64,000 bases of DNA from Amycolatopsis bullii (lineage in GTDB: Bacteria > Actinomycetota > Actinomycetes > Mycobacteriales > Pseudonocardiaceae): the NCBI RefSeq assembly GCF_014654205.1, contig NZ_BNAW01000013.1, positions 101,485 to 165,484 on the forward strand. Direction: 5' to 3'. Below, piece by piece: positions 24,252 to 32,559 of the stretch. Position numbers and translations under genes: made by a program. Within the stretch, counting starts at the first letter, position 1. Every line of letters starts with the position of its first letter. The notes below the pieces were generated by a model that was given only the letters and a program-made list of their open reading frames with translations, was not told the origin of the DNA and did not search any database.

Positions 24252-24894
24252 CAGTCCAGGCGTATCACGGATTTCCGGCTGGCGTCGGCTGCGGCACGAG
24301 GGTCGAGCTTGGCGTAGATCTTTTGCAGGTGGAACTCGACGGTCTTGACCGAGAGCGTGAGCTGGGCGGCGAGCTGCTTGTTGGTCAGGCCCGTGGCGAC
24401 CGGTTCGGCCACGCGCCGCTCCTGGGCAGTGAGCTGGGGTGACAACCTCGCGGAGCGGCGGCGGCCGCCGGCGACGGACAGTTCCGCGGGAGCCTGCTCG
24501 GCGAGGCGGCCGGCCTGGTGGGCTTCGGCGAGCCGCAGAGCCTCGGCCAGCGGCGCGCGAGCCGCCGCGGGCCGGCCGCGCCTGCGCAGGTGAGCGCCGC
24601 GGACGAGGAGCGTCTCCACCTTCTCCAGCGGCATGTCCAGCCCGTCGTGCAGGGCGAGTGCGGCGTCCAGGTGCCGGCCGGCTTGCTCGTGGTCGCCGCC
24701 GCGCTCGGTCAGCCAGGCGCGCCCGCTGGCCGCGGCGATGCGCGGCCAGCGGCAGGGCAGGGACGTCGCCGACCTGTCCAGCCAGCCGATCACCGCCTCC
24801 ACTGCCTCGGCGCGGTCGGCCGCCAGATAGGCGGCGATCGCGTGCCGGGCCCACACCCCGGCGCAGCGGGTGGTACAGGCATCCGGGTCGGGGG
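24252..24894 (-). pseudogene. 5'-truncated LuxR (LAL-type) regulator
   Basis: Reading down from about 24894, the frame has LAL-like helical repeats (WARHAIAAYLAADRAEAVEA) and a C-terminal LuxR HTH: LSPQLTAQERRVAEPVA, TNKQLAAQLTLSVKTVEFHL and QKIYAKL. The N-terminal ATPase half of a roughly 900-aa LAL protein is missing. The frame also runs past the normal end into the antisense of the flavodoxin gene, so the 3' end is altered too. Confidence 0.65.
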
Positions 24895-24957
24895 GTGCGG
24901 TGGGATCACGCTGGACGGATGTCGCGGCCGTTGGGTCATGACGGCGGGTGCATCGGC

Positions 24958-25353
24958 ATGCGGGACCGCTATCTCAAGACCGGCTTGGGCCCCAGCACAC
25001 CGGACTGGGACTTCTCCCTCTACCAGGTCAGCGACGTGGTGATCAACCTCGGCACCAACGACAAGGGGCACAACGTGTCCGGCGCGCAGTTCCAGAGCGC
25101 GTATTTCACGCTGCTGCAGCGGATCCGCGCGAAGTATCCCAACGCGACCATCCACGCGATGGAGACGTTCAAGAGGTGGTATGTCACCGAGACGAAGTCG
25201 GCGGTGGCCGCCCGGAACACCGCCGGGGACAGCAAGGTGAAGTTCGTCGGCACCGAAGGCTGGCTCACCGCGGGTGACACCCCCGACGGCACCCACCCCA
25301 GCGACGCCGGGCACCGGAAGATCGCGGCCCGGCTCGCCGCGATCCTCGGCTGA
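24958..25353 (+). pseudogene. 5'-truncated SGNH/GDSL esterase (CE2-like)
   Basis: The C-terminal 131 residues hold block III (VVINLGTND) and block V (DGTHPSDAGH) of SGNH esterases, but the nucleophile GDS block and the N-terminal carbohydrate-binding-like domain are absent. Spacing resembles CE2 acetyl-xylan esterase types. No ribosome site before 24958. Probably inactive. Confidence 0.65.
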
Positions 25354-25512
25354 ACCGGGGCCGGCACCACAAACAGATTGACCATGCCTACGTTTGTCCA
25401 CAAAGAGGGGGGCTGGTTGTGGACGCCGCGGTGTGGTTGGCCGGGCTCCGCGACCCGGTCAGCGGGGCGGACGAGCTTCCGGTGAGCCGACGCGGGATCA
25501 TGCCTGGGCCCG

Positions 25513-25568
25513 CCAGGCGGGAGGGTGGCGGAGGCGGCGGCCGCGTGTCGCCTCCACCACCCGCCTGG
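25513..25568 (-). terminator. Long GC-rich terminator hairpin after the GH2-GH3 operon
   Basis: CCAGGCGGG (25513-25521) pairs with CCCGCCTGG (25560-25568), and inner GGAGGCG (25530-25536) pairs with CGCCTCC (25549-25555). It starts 7 bp after the GH3 stop on the minus strand. There is no T-run, as usual in actinomycetes. The remaining gap 25354-25574 has no gene. Confidence 0.7.
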
Positions 25569-25574
25569 TGCAGA

Positions 25575-27374
25575 TCAGCTGACGTCGGACGCCGGGCTTC
25601 CCGCCTCACTGATCTCTTCCGCTGAACTGCTTTTGTAACGCAGGCCGTGTCCGAAGCGGAACAGGGGATCGGCCGTGTCGAACGGGACGTCGGTGCGGCT
25701 GGCTTCCACCGCGGCCATCGAGCGCGGCAGGTCCACCGGCAGTGATCCTTCCGGCCCGGCTTCGCCGAACAGGACTTCGACGAACGGGCGGTCGTCCGTG
25801 CCGAAGGAAGCGAAGACCGCGGCCGGCGCCAAGACGTCGGTGAGGACGGCGGGACGGTCGAGGTAGACGTCGAGGACGGTGGGGACCTGCCCGGCGATGG
25901 CCTGGATCCGCTGCTGGTCTTCCGGGCGGAATTCGAGGCTGCCCTTGTGCATGGACCCGATGAAGTGGCGGGCCGGGTCGGCGTAGTCGGGGGTGCGGGT
26001 ACGCAGGACGGCGACGTCGGCCTCCGCGGGATCGGTCACCACCGTGGCGAAGCCCTCGAACACGCTCGGGTCGACGTCAGGAGCATAGACGCGGATTCCC
26101 CGCGACAACGGCAGCAGGGAAGCGTCGTTCTTCAGCAGCACCAGTGACTGCTGCTGGGCCCGCACGGCGAGCGTCTGATGGGCGGCGCTGCCGATGACAG
26201 TGTTCGCCCGCTCCGGGTCGGCCATCCGGGCGCCGTCGAACAGGCCGAGCCGGAACTTCTCCCGCAGCAGGCGTCGCACCGGCTGCTCGAGCTGCGCCTC
26301 GGTCAGCAACCCCGACGACAGCGCGTCGAGCAGGACGCTCACGTCCTTTTCGCCGCCGAACTGGTCCACACCCGAGTCGATCAGCCGGGCCGCGCGCTGT
26401 TCGTGGGTCAGGTGCTCGACACCCCACGCCTTCGCCGGGAACGTCTCGCCCATGCCGGTGATCACGCCGAAGTCGGTGCACACCACGCCGTCGAAGCCGA
26501 GGCGCTGCCGGAGCAGGCCGGTGATGATGCCCTTGTTGTAGGCGAAGCCGACTTCTTCCCACTCGGTCCCGACCGGCATCCCGTAGTAGGGCATGACCTG
26601 CGGCAGGCCGGCCTCGATGAGCGCGACGAAGGGGGCGAGGTGGTAGTCGAACCGGCCACCGGGGTAGATCTGCTCGCGGCCGTCGGAGAAGTGCGGGTCC
26701 AGGCCGTCCTTCTGCGGGCCGCCGCCGGGGAAGTGCTTGGCCATGGCGGCCACCGACTCGGCGCCGCCGTCTCCGTGCAGGCCTTGGCAGTAGGCGACGG
26801 CCACGCGGGTGGTGAGGTCGGCGTCTTCCCCGAAGGTCTGCGCGATGCGGGCCCAGCGGTATTCGGTCGAGAGGTCGACCTGCGGGTGCAGCGCGACGCG
26901 GATCCCGGCCGCCCGGTATTCGCGCCCCACCACCTCACCGAACTCGTAGGCGGTCTTCTCCGACCCGATCGCGGCGATCCCGAGCGCCTCGGGCCAGCGG
27001 GAAAAGGCACCGGCGGCCTGGGACGTAAGGGGGTTGTCGGTCGCGGAGTGCCGCGGGTCGCTGGCCAGCGTCACCGGGATGCGCAACGGGGACTCCAGCG
27101 CGATCTCCTGCAGGCGGTTGTGCCACTGGGCGATGTCGCGGCCGTCCCGGGGCGTGCCCTGGGCCAGGAAGTGGGTGATGCCGCGTTCCCGCAAGAGGGT
27201 GCCCGCGGCGGGCCGGCCCCAGCCGTCGGTGCCGTCCACGTGGCCGACCGAGATGTCGGCGTGGAAGATCAGCGCGGCCTTGTCCTTGCGGGTCATCCGG
27301 CCGAACAGGTCGTCGATCCGGTGCTCGACCGGGAGGCGCGGGTTTTCGTAGGGATAACGCGGTTCGATGTCCAC
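25575..27374 (-). CDS. Glycoside hydrolase family 3 (beta-glucosidase-like)
   Basis: A 599-aa GH3 protein; GTG start at 27374 with no strong ribosome site, 33 bp behind the GH2 gene. Seen: N-terminal (beta/alpha)8 domain with AMAKHFPGGGP (KH motif) and the nucleophile D301 in VVCTDFGV; a C-terminal alpha/beta sandwich with SLVLLKND. It lacks the Fn3-like tail and is shorter than the other two GH3 proteins here. No signal peptide, so cytoplasmic. Likely exo-beta-glucosidase or beta-xylosidase acting on oligosaccharides; substrate not readable from sequence. Confidence 0.88.
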   Translation of the reverse strand: MDIEPRYPYENPRLPVEHRIDDLFGRMTRKDKAALIFHADISVGHVDGTDGWGRPAAGTLLRERGITHFLAQGTPRDGRDIAQWHNRLQEIALESPLRIPVTLASDPRHSATDNPLTSQAAGAFSRWPEALGIAAIGSEKTAYEFGEVVGREYRAAGIRVALHPQVDLSTEYRWARIAQTFGEDADLTTRVAVAYCQGLHGDGGAESVAAMAKHFPGGGPQKDGLDPHFSDGREQIYPGGRFDYHLAPFVALIEAGLPQVMPYYGMPVGTEWEEVGFAYNKGIITGLLRQRLGFDGVVCTDFGVITGMGETFPAKAWGVEHLTHEQRAARLIDSGVDQFGGEKDVSVLLDALSSGLLTEAQLEQPVRRLLREKFRLGLFDGARMADPERANTVIGSAAHQTLAVRAQQQSLVLLKNDASLLPLSRGIRVYAPDVDPSVFEGFATVVTDPAEADVAVLRTRTPDYADPARHFIGSMHKGSLEFRPEDQQRIQAIAGQVPTVLDVYLDRPAVLTDVLAPAAVFASFGTDDRPFVEVLFGEAGPEGSLPVDLPRSMAAVEASRTDVPFDTADPLFRFGHGLRYKSSSAEEISEAGSPASDVS

Positions 27375-27407
27375 GGGTTGCGTCTTTCGTGTCGCGGGTG
27401 GATGGCC

Positions 27408-30332
27408 TCAGTGGCTGCGCAGGTTCAGGCGCCAGCTCCAGGCGTAGGAGGTACCGGTCAGGCGGTGTTCGGGGCGGGTGTCTGGGCCCAGCAGGGCGGT
27501 GCCGACGCCGCGGTGGGCGATGTCCAGGTGCACGACGGTCCGGCCGCTGGGGGCGAGCTTCCACCAGTGATCCGCCTGTTCCAGCTCGTCGAGGCCGTAG
27601 CGGCTGACGTTGATGTGCAGGGGAGTGGTGTGGGTGGTCCGTACTGTTCCGGCTGGTCCGGTGAGGACAAGTTCGGTGGTGTCGCCGCGGGTGCCGTTCT
27701 CCTGGGGAACCAGGTAGGGGACGGCGAGGTCGTCGATGCTGCTCTTCCAGGCGCCGAGCAGGGCGCCGGTCCGCCGGTCGGGGTAGTTCTCCCACGGGCC
27801 GAGCCCGATCCAGCCCGCGTGGTCGAAGCCCTCGGCGAGTTCGAACTCGACGCCGACGCGCAGCCCGTCGGTGGTGCCCTCGGGGAGGGTGACTTCCTCG
27901 TCGATGGTCCAGTCGCCCTCACCGAGGACGGTGATGGTGCGACGATGCAAGACTTCGTCGCCGAACGCGGTCTCGTAGCGGACGATCGTGACGTCCTGTT
28001 CGGTCTTCGTCTCGGTGGGCGTGAGGCGGAAGAAGCCGGAGCGCACGAACCGCTGGTCGAGGGCGAAGGAGCTGTCGTTCTCGGTGAGCGCCCGCCACAG
28101 GCACAGCTTCGGCGGCACGCGCAGCAGCGGATGCCGCAGATCCCGGCTCCCGGTGCCCGCGGTGCGCGGCAACGCCGGGAGCCGCCGGGGAACGACGACC
28201 TGTTCGACGGCGACCTCGGTGCCCGCGGGCGCCCACACGGTGTCGTGCGCGGTCCGCACGGTGAGGGTCAGCGCCAGGGCCGTGCTGAGCGTTTCCCGCA
28301 CGGCAGCGGGTATCTCGACGGTGGTCTCCTGGCCCGGCGGCAGCGAAGGGGTCGGGATCGGCACTTCCGAGAGCGGGCCGTCCGCCGTTTCCGCACGCAG
28401 GTGGAGGCGGAAGCCGCCGAGGTCGGCGAAGGTCTGCCGGTTGCGCAGCGTCAGGTGCCCCTCGGCGGCGGCGGCCGCGTCGGAGACGATCCGGACGGGG
28501 CTGAACACCGCGCGCGCTTCGAACAACGCCGGTTTGGGGGTGAGGTCGGCCAGGACGAGGCCGTTGAGCAAGGTCGCGCCGTCGTTGGGGTGGTCGCCGA
28601 AGTCGCCGCCGTAACGGAGCCGGCCGTCGCCGTCCGGGTCGAGAGCGTGGTCCTTGAACTCCCAGACGAAGCCGCCCTGCAGCCCCGGCAGCGTCTCGAA
28701 CAAGCGCCAGTACTCGGCGAGCCCGCCGGTGGAGTTGCCTTGGGAGTACGCGTATTCGCAAGTGATCAGCGGACGGTCGGCGCGCGGGTCGGCGGAGTAG
28801 GCCTCCAGCGCGGCGAACGACGGATACATCGGGCACACGACGTCGCTGGCGGCGTGCCCGGCGTGCCAGTCGAGCGCGACCGCGCCCTCGTAGTGCACCG
28901 GGCGGGTCGGCTCGAAGCGGCGCAGCCAGGCGGCGGCCGCGTCGTGGTTGGCGCCGTAGCCGGTTTCGTTGCCCAGCGACCACATCAGCACGCACGCGTG
29001 GTTGCGGTCGCGCAGCACCATCCGGGACACCCGCTGCAGGAACTCGGGCAGGTAGCGGACGTCGTCGGCGAGGGTCGAGGCGAAGCCGTGGCCTTCGATG
29101 TCGGCTTCGTCGACGACGTAGAAGCCGATCTCGTCGCACAGGTCGAGGAAGACCGGGTCGTTCGGGTAGTGCGCGGTGCGGATGGCGTTGACGTTGCAGC
29201 GCTTGAGCAGCGACAGCTCGGCCAGCATCAGCTCGCGGGAGATCACCCGCCCGGTGCGGGGGTCGAAGTCGTGCCGGTTGACGCCCTGCACCAGGATGCG
29301 GCGGCCGTTGACCAGCAGGTCCCGGCCCTCGATCCGGACGCTGCGGAAGCCCACGCGCAGCGAGGTCGCGTCGGCGGCTGTCCCGTCCGGAGCCACGAGT
29401 TCGACGGTGAGGTCCTCCAGGTGCGGGGTCTCCGCGGACCAGGGCGGCACCGGGAGGTCGGTGAGGGTGAGCACGGCGGTGCCGGCGGGGGAGGCCGGGC
29501 CGCGCTGGCGGACGTCCAGGCCGGGGATGGCCCGGAACTCCGTCGGGATCGGCGCCTGGGCTGCGTTGATGCTGACCAGGTCCATGAAGTCCGCGGGCAG
29601 GCGTGGCTCGGGCCGCTGCGACCGATCGCCCCGAGACGGCGGCAGGGTGGGCGGGGTGACCCACGGCGAGACCGCGAGGGTGTGGTGCTGGCCGAGCACG
29701 TGGACGCGGATGGCCCAGTCGTTGCCGGTCAGGTGGTCGAGGCCGGTGGTGGCGACGGTGACCGTGAGGTTGCCGAGTTCCGTGCTGGGGTCGTAGCCGG
29801 CTACCGCGTGCACGTCGGCGAGCCGGATCTCGGGGACGGTGTAGAGGTACACCGACCGGCTGAGACCGGCGTGCCACCAGTGGTCCTGGTCCTCCAGGTA
29901 GCTCTCCGGCGACCACTTGGCCACGGTCAGCTGGATTGTGTTCGTACCGGGGGTCACGGCGTCGGTGATGTCGAACTCGGCGGCCAGGTGCGAGTCTGTG
30001 CTGGTGCCGATCGGCTGGCCGTTGACCTCGACGCTCAGCGCGCCTTCGGCGGCTCCGACGTGCAGCACGGTGCGACGGCCGGGTGCGGGCGAAAGCTCGA
30101 CGGTGCGCCGGTAGACGCCCGTCGGATTGTGCGCGGGCACCTGCGGCGGCACCTCGTCGAACGGCATCACCACGTTGGTGTAGTGCGGCCGGTCGGCGTC
30201 CTCGCGCATGGTCCACAGTTCGGGGACCATGACCGTCTTCCACTTCGGGGACGGCAGTAGCCGGAACTGCCACTTGCCGTCCAGGGCGATCTCCGGGGCG
30301 CGGCGCAGCCCGTGCATGGGCAGCCTGTTCAT
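27408..30332 (-). CDS. Glycoside hydrolase family 2, LacZ-type beta-galactosidase
   Basis: A 974-aa protein; ATG at 30332 after AGGAGGACGTCCGGC, preferred over the in-frame start at 30428. Domain order is that of LacZ: sugar-binding jelly roll, Ig-like domain, TIM barrel, Ig-like, and C-terminal Bgal_small_N (NYPDRRTGALLG). Catalytic residues seen: acid/base E456 in SLGNETGYG and nucleophile E526 in ITCEYAYSQGN. No signal peptide. First gene of a two-gene unit with the GH3 gene, divergent from the TetR gene. Confidence 0.92.
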   Translation of the reverse strand: MNRLPMHGLRRAPEIALDGKWQFRLLPSPKWKTVMVPELWTMREDADRPHYTNVVMPFDEVPPQVPAHNPTGVYRRTVELSPAPGRRTVLHVGAAEGALSVEVNGQPIGTSTDSHLAAEFDITDAVTPGTNTIQLTVAKWSPESYLEDQDHWWHAGLSRSVYLYTVPEIRLADVHAVAGYDPSTELGNLTVTVATTGLDHLTGNDWAIRVHVLGQHHTLAVSPWVTPPTLPPSRGDRSQRPEPRLPADFMDLVSINAAQAPIPTEFRAIPGLDVRQRGPASPAGTAVLTLTDLPVPPWSAETPHLEDLTVELVAPDGTAADATSLRVGFRSVRIEGRDLLVNGRRILVQGVNRHDFDPRTGRVISRELMLAELSLLKRCNVNAIRTAHYPNDPVFLDLCDEIGFYVVDEADIEGHGFASTLADDVRYLPEFLQRVSRMVLRDRNHACVLMWSLGNETGYGANHDAAAAWLRRFEPTRPVHYEGAVALDWHAGHAASDVVCPMYPSFAALEAYSADPRADRPLITCEYAYSQGNSTGGLAEYWRLFETLPGLQGGFVWEFKDHALDPDGDGRLRYGGDFGDHPNDGATLLNGLVLADLTPKPALFEARAVFSPVRIVSDAAAAAEGHLTLRNRQTFADLGGFRLHLRAETADGPLSEVPIPTPSLPPGQETTVEIPAAVRETLSTALALTLTVRTAHDTVWAPAGTEVAVEQVVVPRRLPALPRTAGTGSRDLRHPLLRVPPKLCLWRALTENDSSFALDQRFVRSGFFRLTPTETKTEQDVTIVRYETAFGDEVLHRRTITVLGEGDWTIDEEVTLPEGTTDGLRVGVEFELAEGFDHAGWIGLGPWENYPDRRTGALLGAWKSSIDDLAVPYLVPQENGTRGDTTELVLTGPAGTVRTTHTTPLHINVSRYGLDELEQADHWWKLAPSGRTVVHLDIAHRGVGTALLGPDTRPEHRLTGTSYAWSWRLNLRSH

Positions 30333-30411
30333 GCCGGACGTCCTCCTGCTTCGCGACCTCACCCCGAACGCGGGCGAGTGCGGCCACCATAGCCCGGCCA
30401 TCACCAAAATA

Positions 30412-30423
30412 GAATAGCGATTC
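30412..30423. promoter_or_regulatory. Candidate operator between GH2 and TetR genes
   Basis: GAAT-AGCG-ATTC dyad in a locally AT-rich stretch 79 bp before the GH2 start and 40 bp before the TetR start. Short, so only tentative. Confidence 0.35.
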
Positions 30424-30463
30424 GACATTAAGTTGCAAGCCGGGTTCGCTCTATGCTCGGTCC

Positions 30464-31087
30464 GTGACCAACCAGGCGAAGGCAGCGAACGGCGGCGGCC
30501 GCGGGCCCCGAGGGTCCTACGCGAAGTCCGCCGAGGTGCGGCAGAAGATCCTCGACGCCTGCGTCGAGGCGTTCGGCACCGGCGGGTTCCACGGGACCAC
30601 CATGAAGGAGATCGCCCAGCGCGCCGGCATCAGCCAGACCGGCCTGCTGCACCACTTCTCCAGCAAGACGGAGCTGCTGACCGAGGTGCTCGCCACGCAC
30701 GAACGGGAAACCGCCAAGATCGTCCGGGAGGCCGACGACCTGCACGCGCTGCAGGCCCAGCTGCGGGTGGTGCAGGCCAACGAGGCGCGGCCGGGGATGG
30801 TCCAGCTGCACAACATCCTCGCGAGCGAGGCCACGGCGAGCGACCATCCCGCCCACGAGACGTACCGGCTGCGCTACGACAACCTGCGCCTGCACCTGAC
30901 CCGGATCTTCGCCGAGCTACGCGGCCGCGGCCGCCTGAAGGTGGACACGAAGCCGGAGATCCTCGCGAACCTGCTCGTCGCCGTCATCGACGGCCTGCAG
31001 ATCCAGTGGCTGTACAACCCCGGGGCGGCCGACGTCTCGGCCGGCGTCGAAGCCTTCCTCGCCGGCGTGGTCGACGACGACGCCTGA
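30464..31087 (+). CDS. TetR-family regulator of the glycosidase locus
   Basis: A 207-aa protein from GTG at 30464. HTH: ILDACVEAFGTGGFHGTT then MKEIAQRAGISQTGLLHHFS; C-terminal dimer/ligand domain. It lies between the divergent GH2-GH3 unit and the MFS-GH3-GH2-GH1-GH3 unit, so it is the obvious regulator of both, perhaps sensing a glycoside aglycone or sugar (inference). A TetR regulator, not a LacI one, for sugar genes is less usual and hints at non-sugar ligands such as plant glycosides. Confidence 0.88.
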   Translation: MTNQAKAANGGGRGPRGSYAKSAEVRQKILDACVEAFGTGGFHGTTMKEIAQRAGISQTGLLHHFSSKTELLTEVLATHERETAKIVREADDLHALQAQLRVVQANEARPGMVQLHNILASEATASDHPAHETYRLRYDNLRLHLTRIFAELRGRGRLKVDTKPEILANLLVAVIDGLQIQWLYNPGAADVSAGVEAFLAGVVDDDA

Positions 31088-31138
31088 GAAACTTCCCGTC
31101 TCGGTCTTCCCGGCGGCCGGAACCCCGTGTTAGCGTCC

Positions 31139-31177
31139 GCCCAATCTCGAAACCAGATTTGAGTTTCGAGATTGGGC
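31139..31177. promoter_or_regulatory. 39-bp palindrome with perfect 15-bp arms before the symporter operon
   Basis: GCCCAATCTCGAAAC (31139-31153) and GTTTCGAGATTGGGC (31163-31177) flank a 9-bp centre. It lies 52 bp after the TetR stop and 41 bp before the symporter ATG. Position fits an operator for the downstream operon; the stem could alternatively terminate TetR transcription. Confidence 0.65.
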
Positions 31178-31218
31178 CGGACAGGTTTCGCCGGCCGTCC
31201 GGTCAAAGGAGACCTCTC

Positions 31219-32559
31219 ATGACTCTCTCTCAACCCCCCGCTGGGAACCCCGCTGCCACGGCCGATCCGGCCGCCGGCCTCCCGCCGTCGCGGCCCGCGG
31301 GCGCCGGCCGCAAGTACGTCTGGCTGATGGTGCTGGGTATCTTCGGCTCCTACGTCGCCCTGGTGACGCCGATCGCCATCTCGCTCGCCATCCGCGTCCA
31401 GCAGCTGGCACCCGGCCGCGAAGAGATCCTCGGCTACATCCTCGGCGCCGGAGCGGCGGCATCCGCGCTGGCCTCGCCGTTCATCGGGATGCTGAGCGAC
31501 CGCACCCGGTCGAGGCTGGGACGTCGTCGCCCGTACATCATCGGCTGTACCGTGCTGGGGACCTTCGCCCTGGTCGTCCTGGCCGCGGCACCGAACGTGT
31601 GGGTCCTCGCCCTCGGCTGGATCCTCGTGCAGCTGGGCTGGGGCAACGTCGGCGTCGTCCTCGTCTACACCCAGGCCGACCGGCTGTCGGCCGAGCAGCG
31701 CGGCCGCGTCGCGGGACTCGCGGGCTCGACCCAGATGATCGCGCCGATCGTCGGCTCGTTGATCGCTTCGGCCCTGGTGTGGAACAACTTCCTGCTCTTC
31801 CTGGTCCCCGGAGCCGTCGGCGTGGTCTTCGCCGCGCTGTACGTCATCCGGGTCAACGACGACGACAGCCGGAACCTGCCCGCCGGCGACCGGCTCAGCG
31901 TGGGCGCCGTCCTGCGCAACCTGGTGTTCTCCCCGCGCCGCTATCCGTCCTTTGCCTGGAACTGGCTCGGCCGCCTGCTGTTCAACACCGGCGTCACCTT
32001 CGCCACGACCTTCACCACTTTCTTCTTCGCCGCGCGGCTCGGCAAGAAGGTCGAGGAGATCGCCGGGTTCGTCGCCATCCTGTCCGCGGCCGGAGTCCTG
32101 GCCGCGGCCCTCGGCGCGCTGGGCGGCGGCTGGCTGTCCGACCGGCTTCGCCGGCGCCGCCAGTTCGTCCTCGTCGCCGGCGTGCTGTTCGGCGCCGGCA
32201 CGCTCACCCAGGCCTTCGGGCCGAGCCTGGCCGTCCTGTTCGCCGGCTCGCTGATGACTTCGGTCGGGATCGGTGCCTTCTCCGCCGTCGACCAGGCCCT
32301 GGTCCTGGACGTCCTGCCCGAACGAGACACCGACGCCGGCCGTTTCCTCGGCATCAACGGCTACTCGACGGCCATCCCGCAGGCTATCGCGCCGCTGCTG
32401 GCCTCGCCGATCCTGCTCATCGGCACTACCGGCACGGACAAGAACTACCTGCTGCTGTTCGTGATCGCCGCCGCTTGTGCGGTGCTCGGCGGGCTCATCG
32501 TCATCACCAAGGTGCGGGTAGTGCCCTCCCCGTCCGCGACCCCGGAAGCCACGGCATGA
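31219..32559 (+). CDS. GPH/MFS-type sugar or glycoside symporter
   Basis: A 446-aa protein with 12 predicted TM helices; ATG after AAAGGAGACCTCTC. The loop LSDRTRSRLGRRRPYI is the typical cytoplasmic signature of the glycoside-pentoside-hexuronide/SLC45-like group, repeated in the second half as LSDRLRRRRQFV. Probable proton- or cation-coupled uptake of di- or oligosaccharides or plant glycosides for the linked cytoplasmic glycosidases. Its stop overlaps the next start (ATGA). Confidence 0.82.
   Translation: MTLSQPPAGNPAATADPAAGLPPSRPAGAGRKYVWLMVLGIFGSYVALVTPIAISLAIRVQQLAPGREEILGYILGAGAAASALASPFIGMLSDRTRSRLGRRRPYIIGCTVLGTFALVVLAAAPNVWVLALGWILVQLGWGNVGVVLVYTQADRLSAEQRGRVAGLAGSTQMIAPIVGSLIASALVWNNFLLFLVPGAVGVVFAALYVIRVNDDDSRNLPAGDRLSVGAVLRNLVFSPRRYPSFAWNWLGRLLFNTGVTFATTFTTFFFAARLGKKVEEIAGFVAILSAAGVLAAALGALGGGWLSDRLRRRRQFVLVAGVLFGAGTLTQAFGPSLAVLFAGSLMTSVGIGAFSAVDQALVLDVLPERDTDAGRFLGINGYSTAIPQAIAPLLASPILLIGTTGTDKNYLLLFVIAAACAVLGGLIVITKVRVVPSPSATPEATA

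Noticed and set aside
26178..30260. 1360-residue plus-strand frame
   Set aside because: Antisense shadow of the GH3 and LacZ-type GH2 genes, which have intact catalytic motifs.
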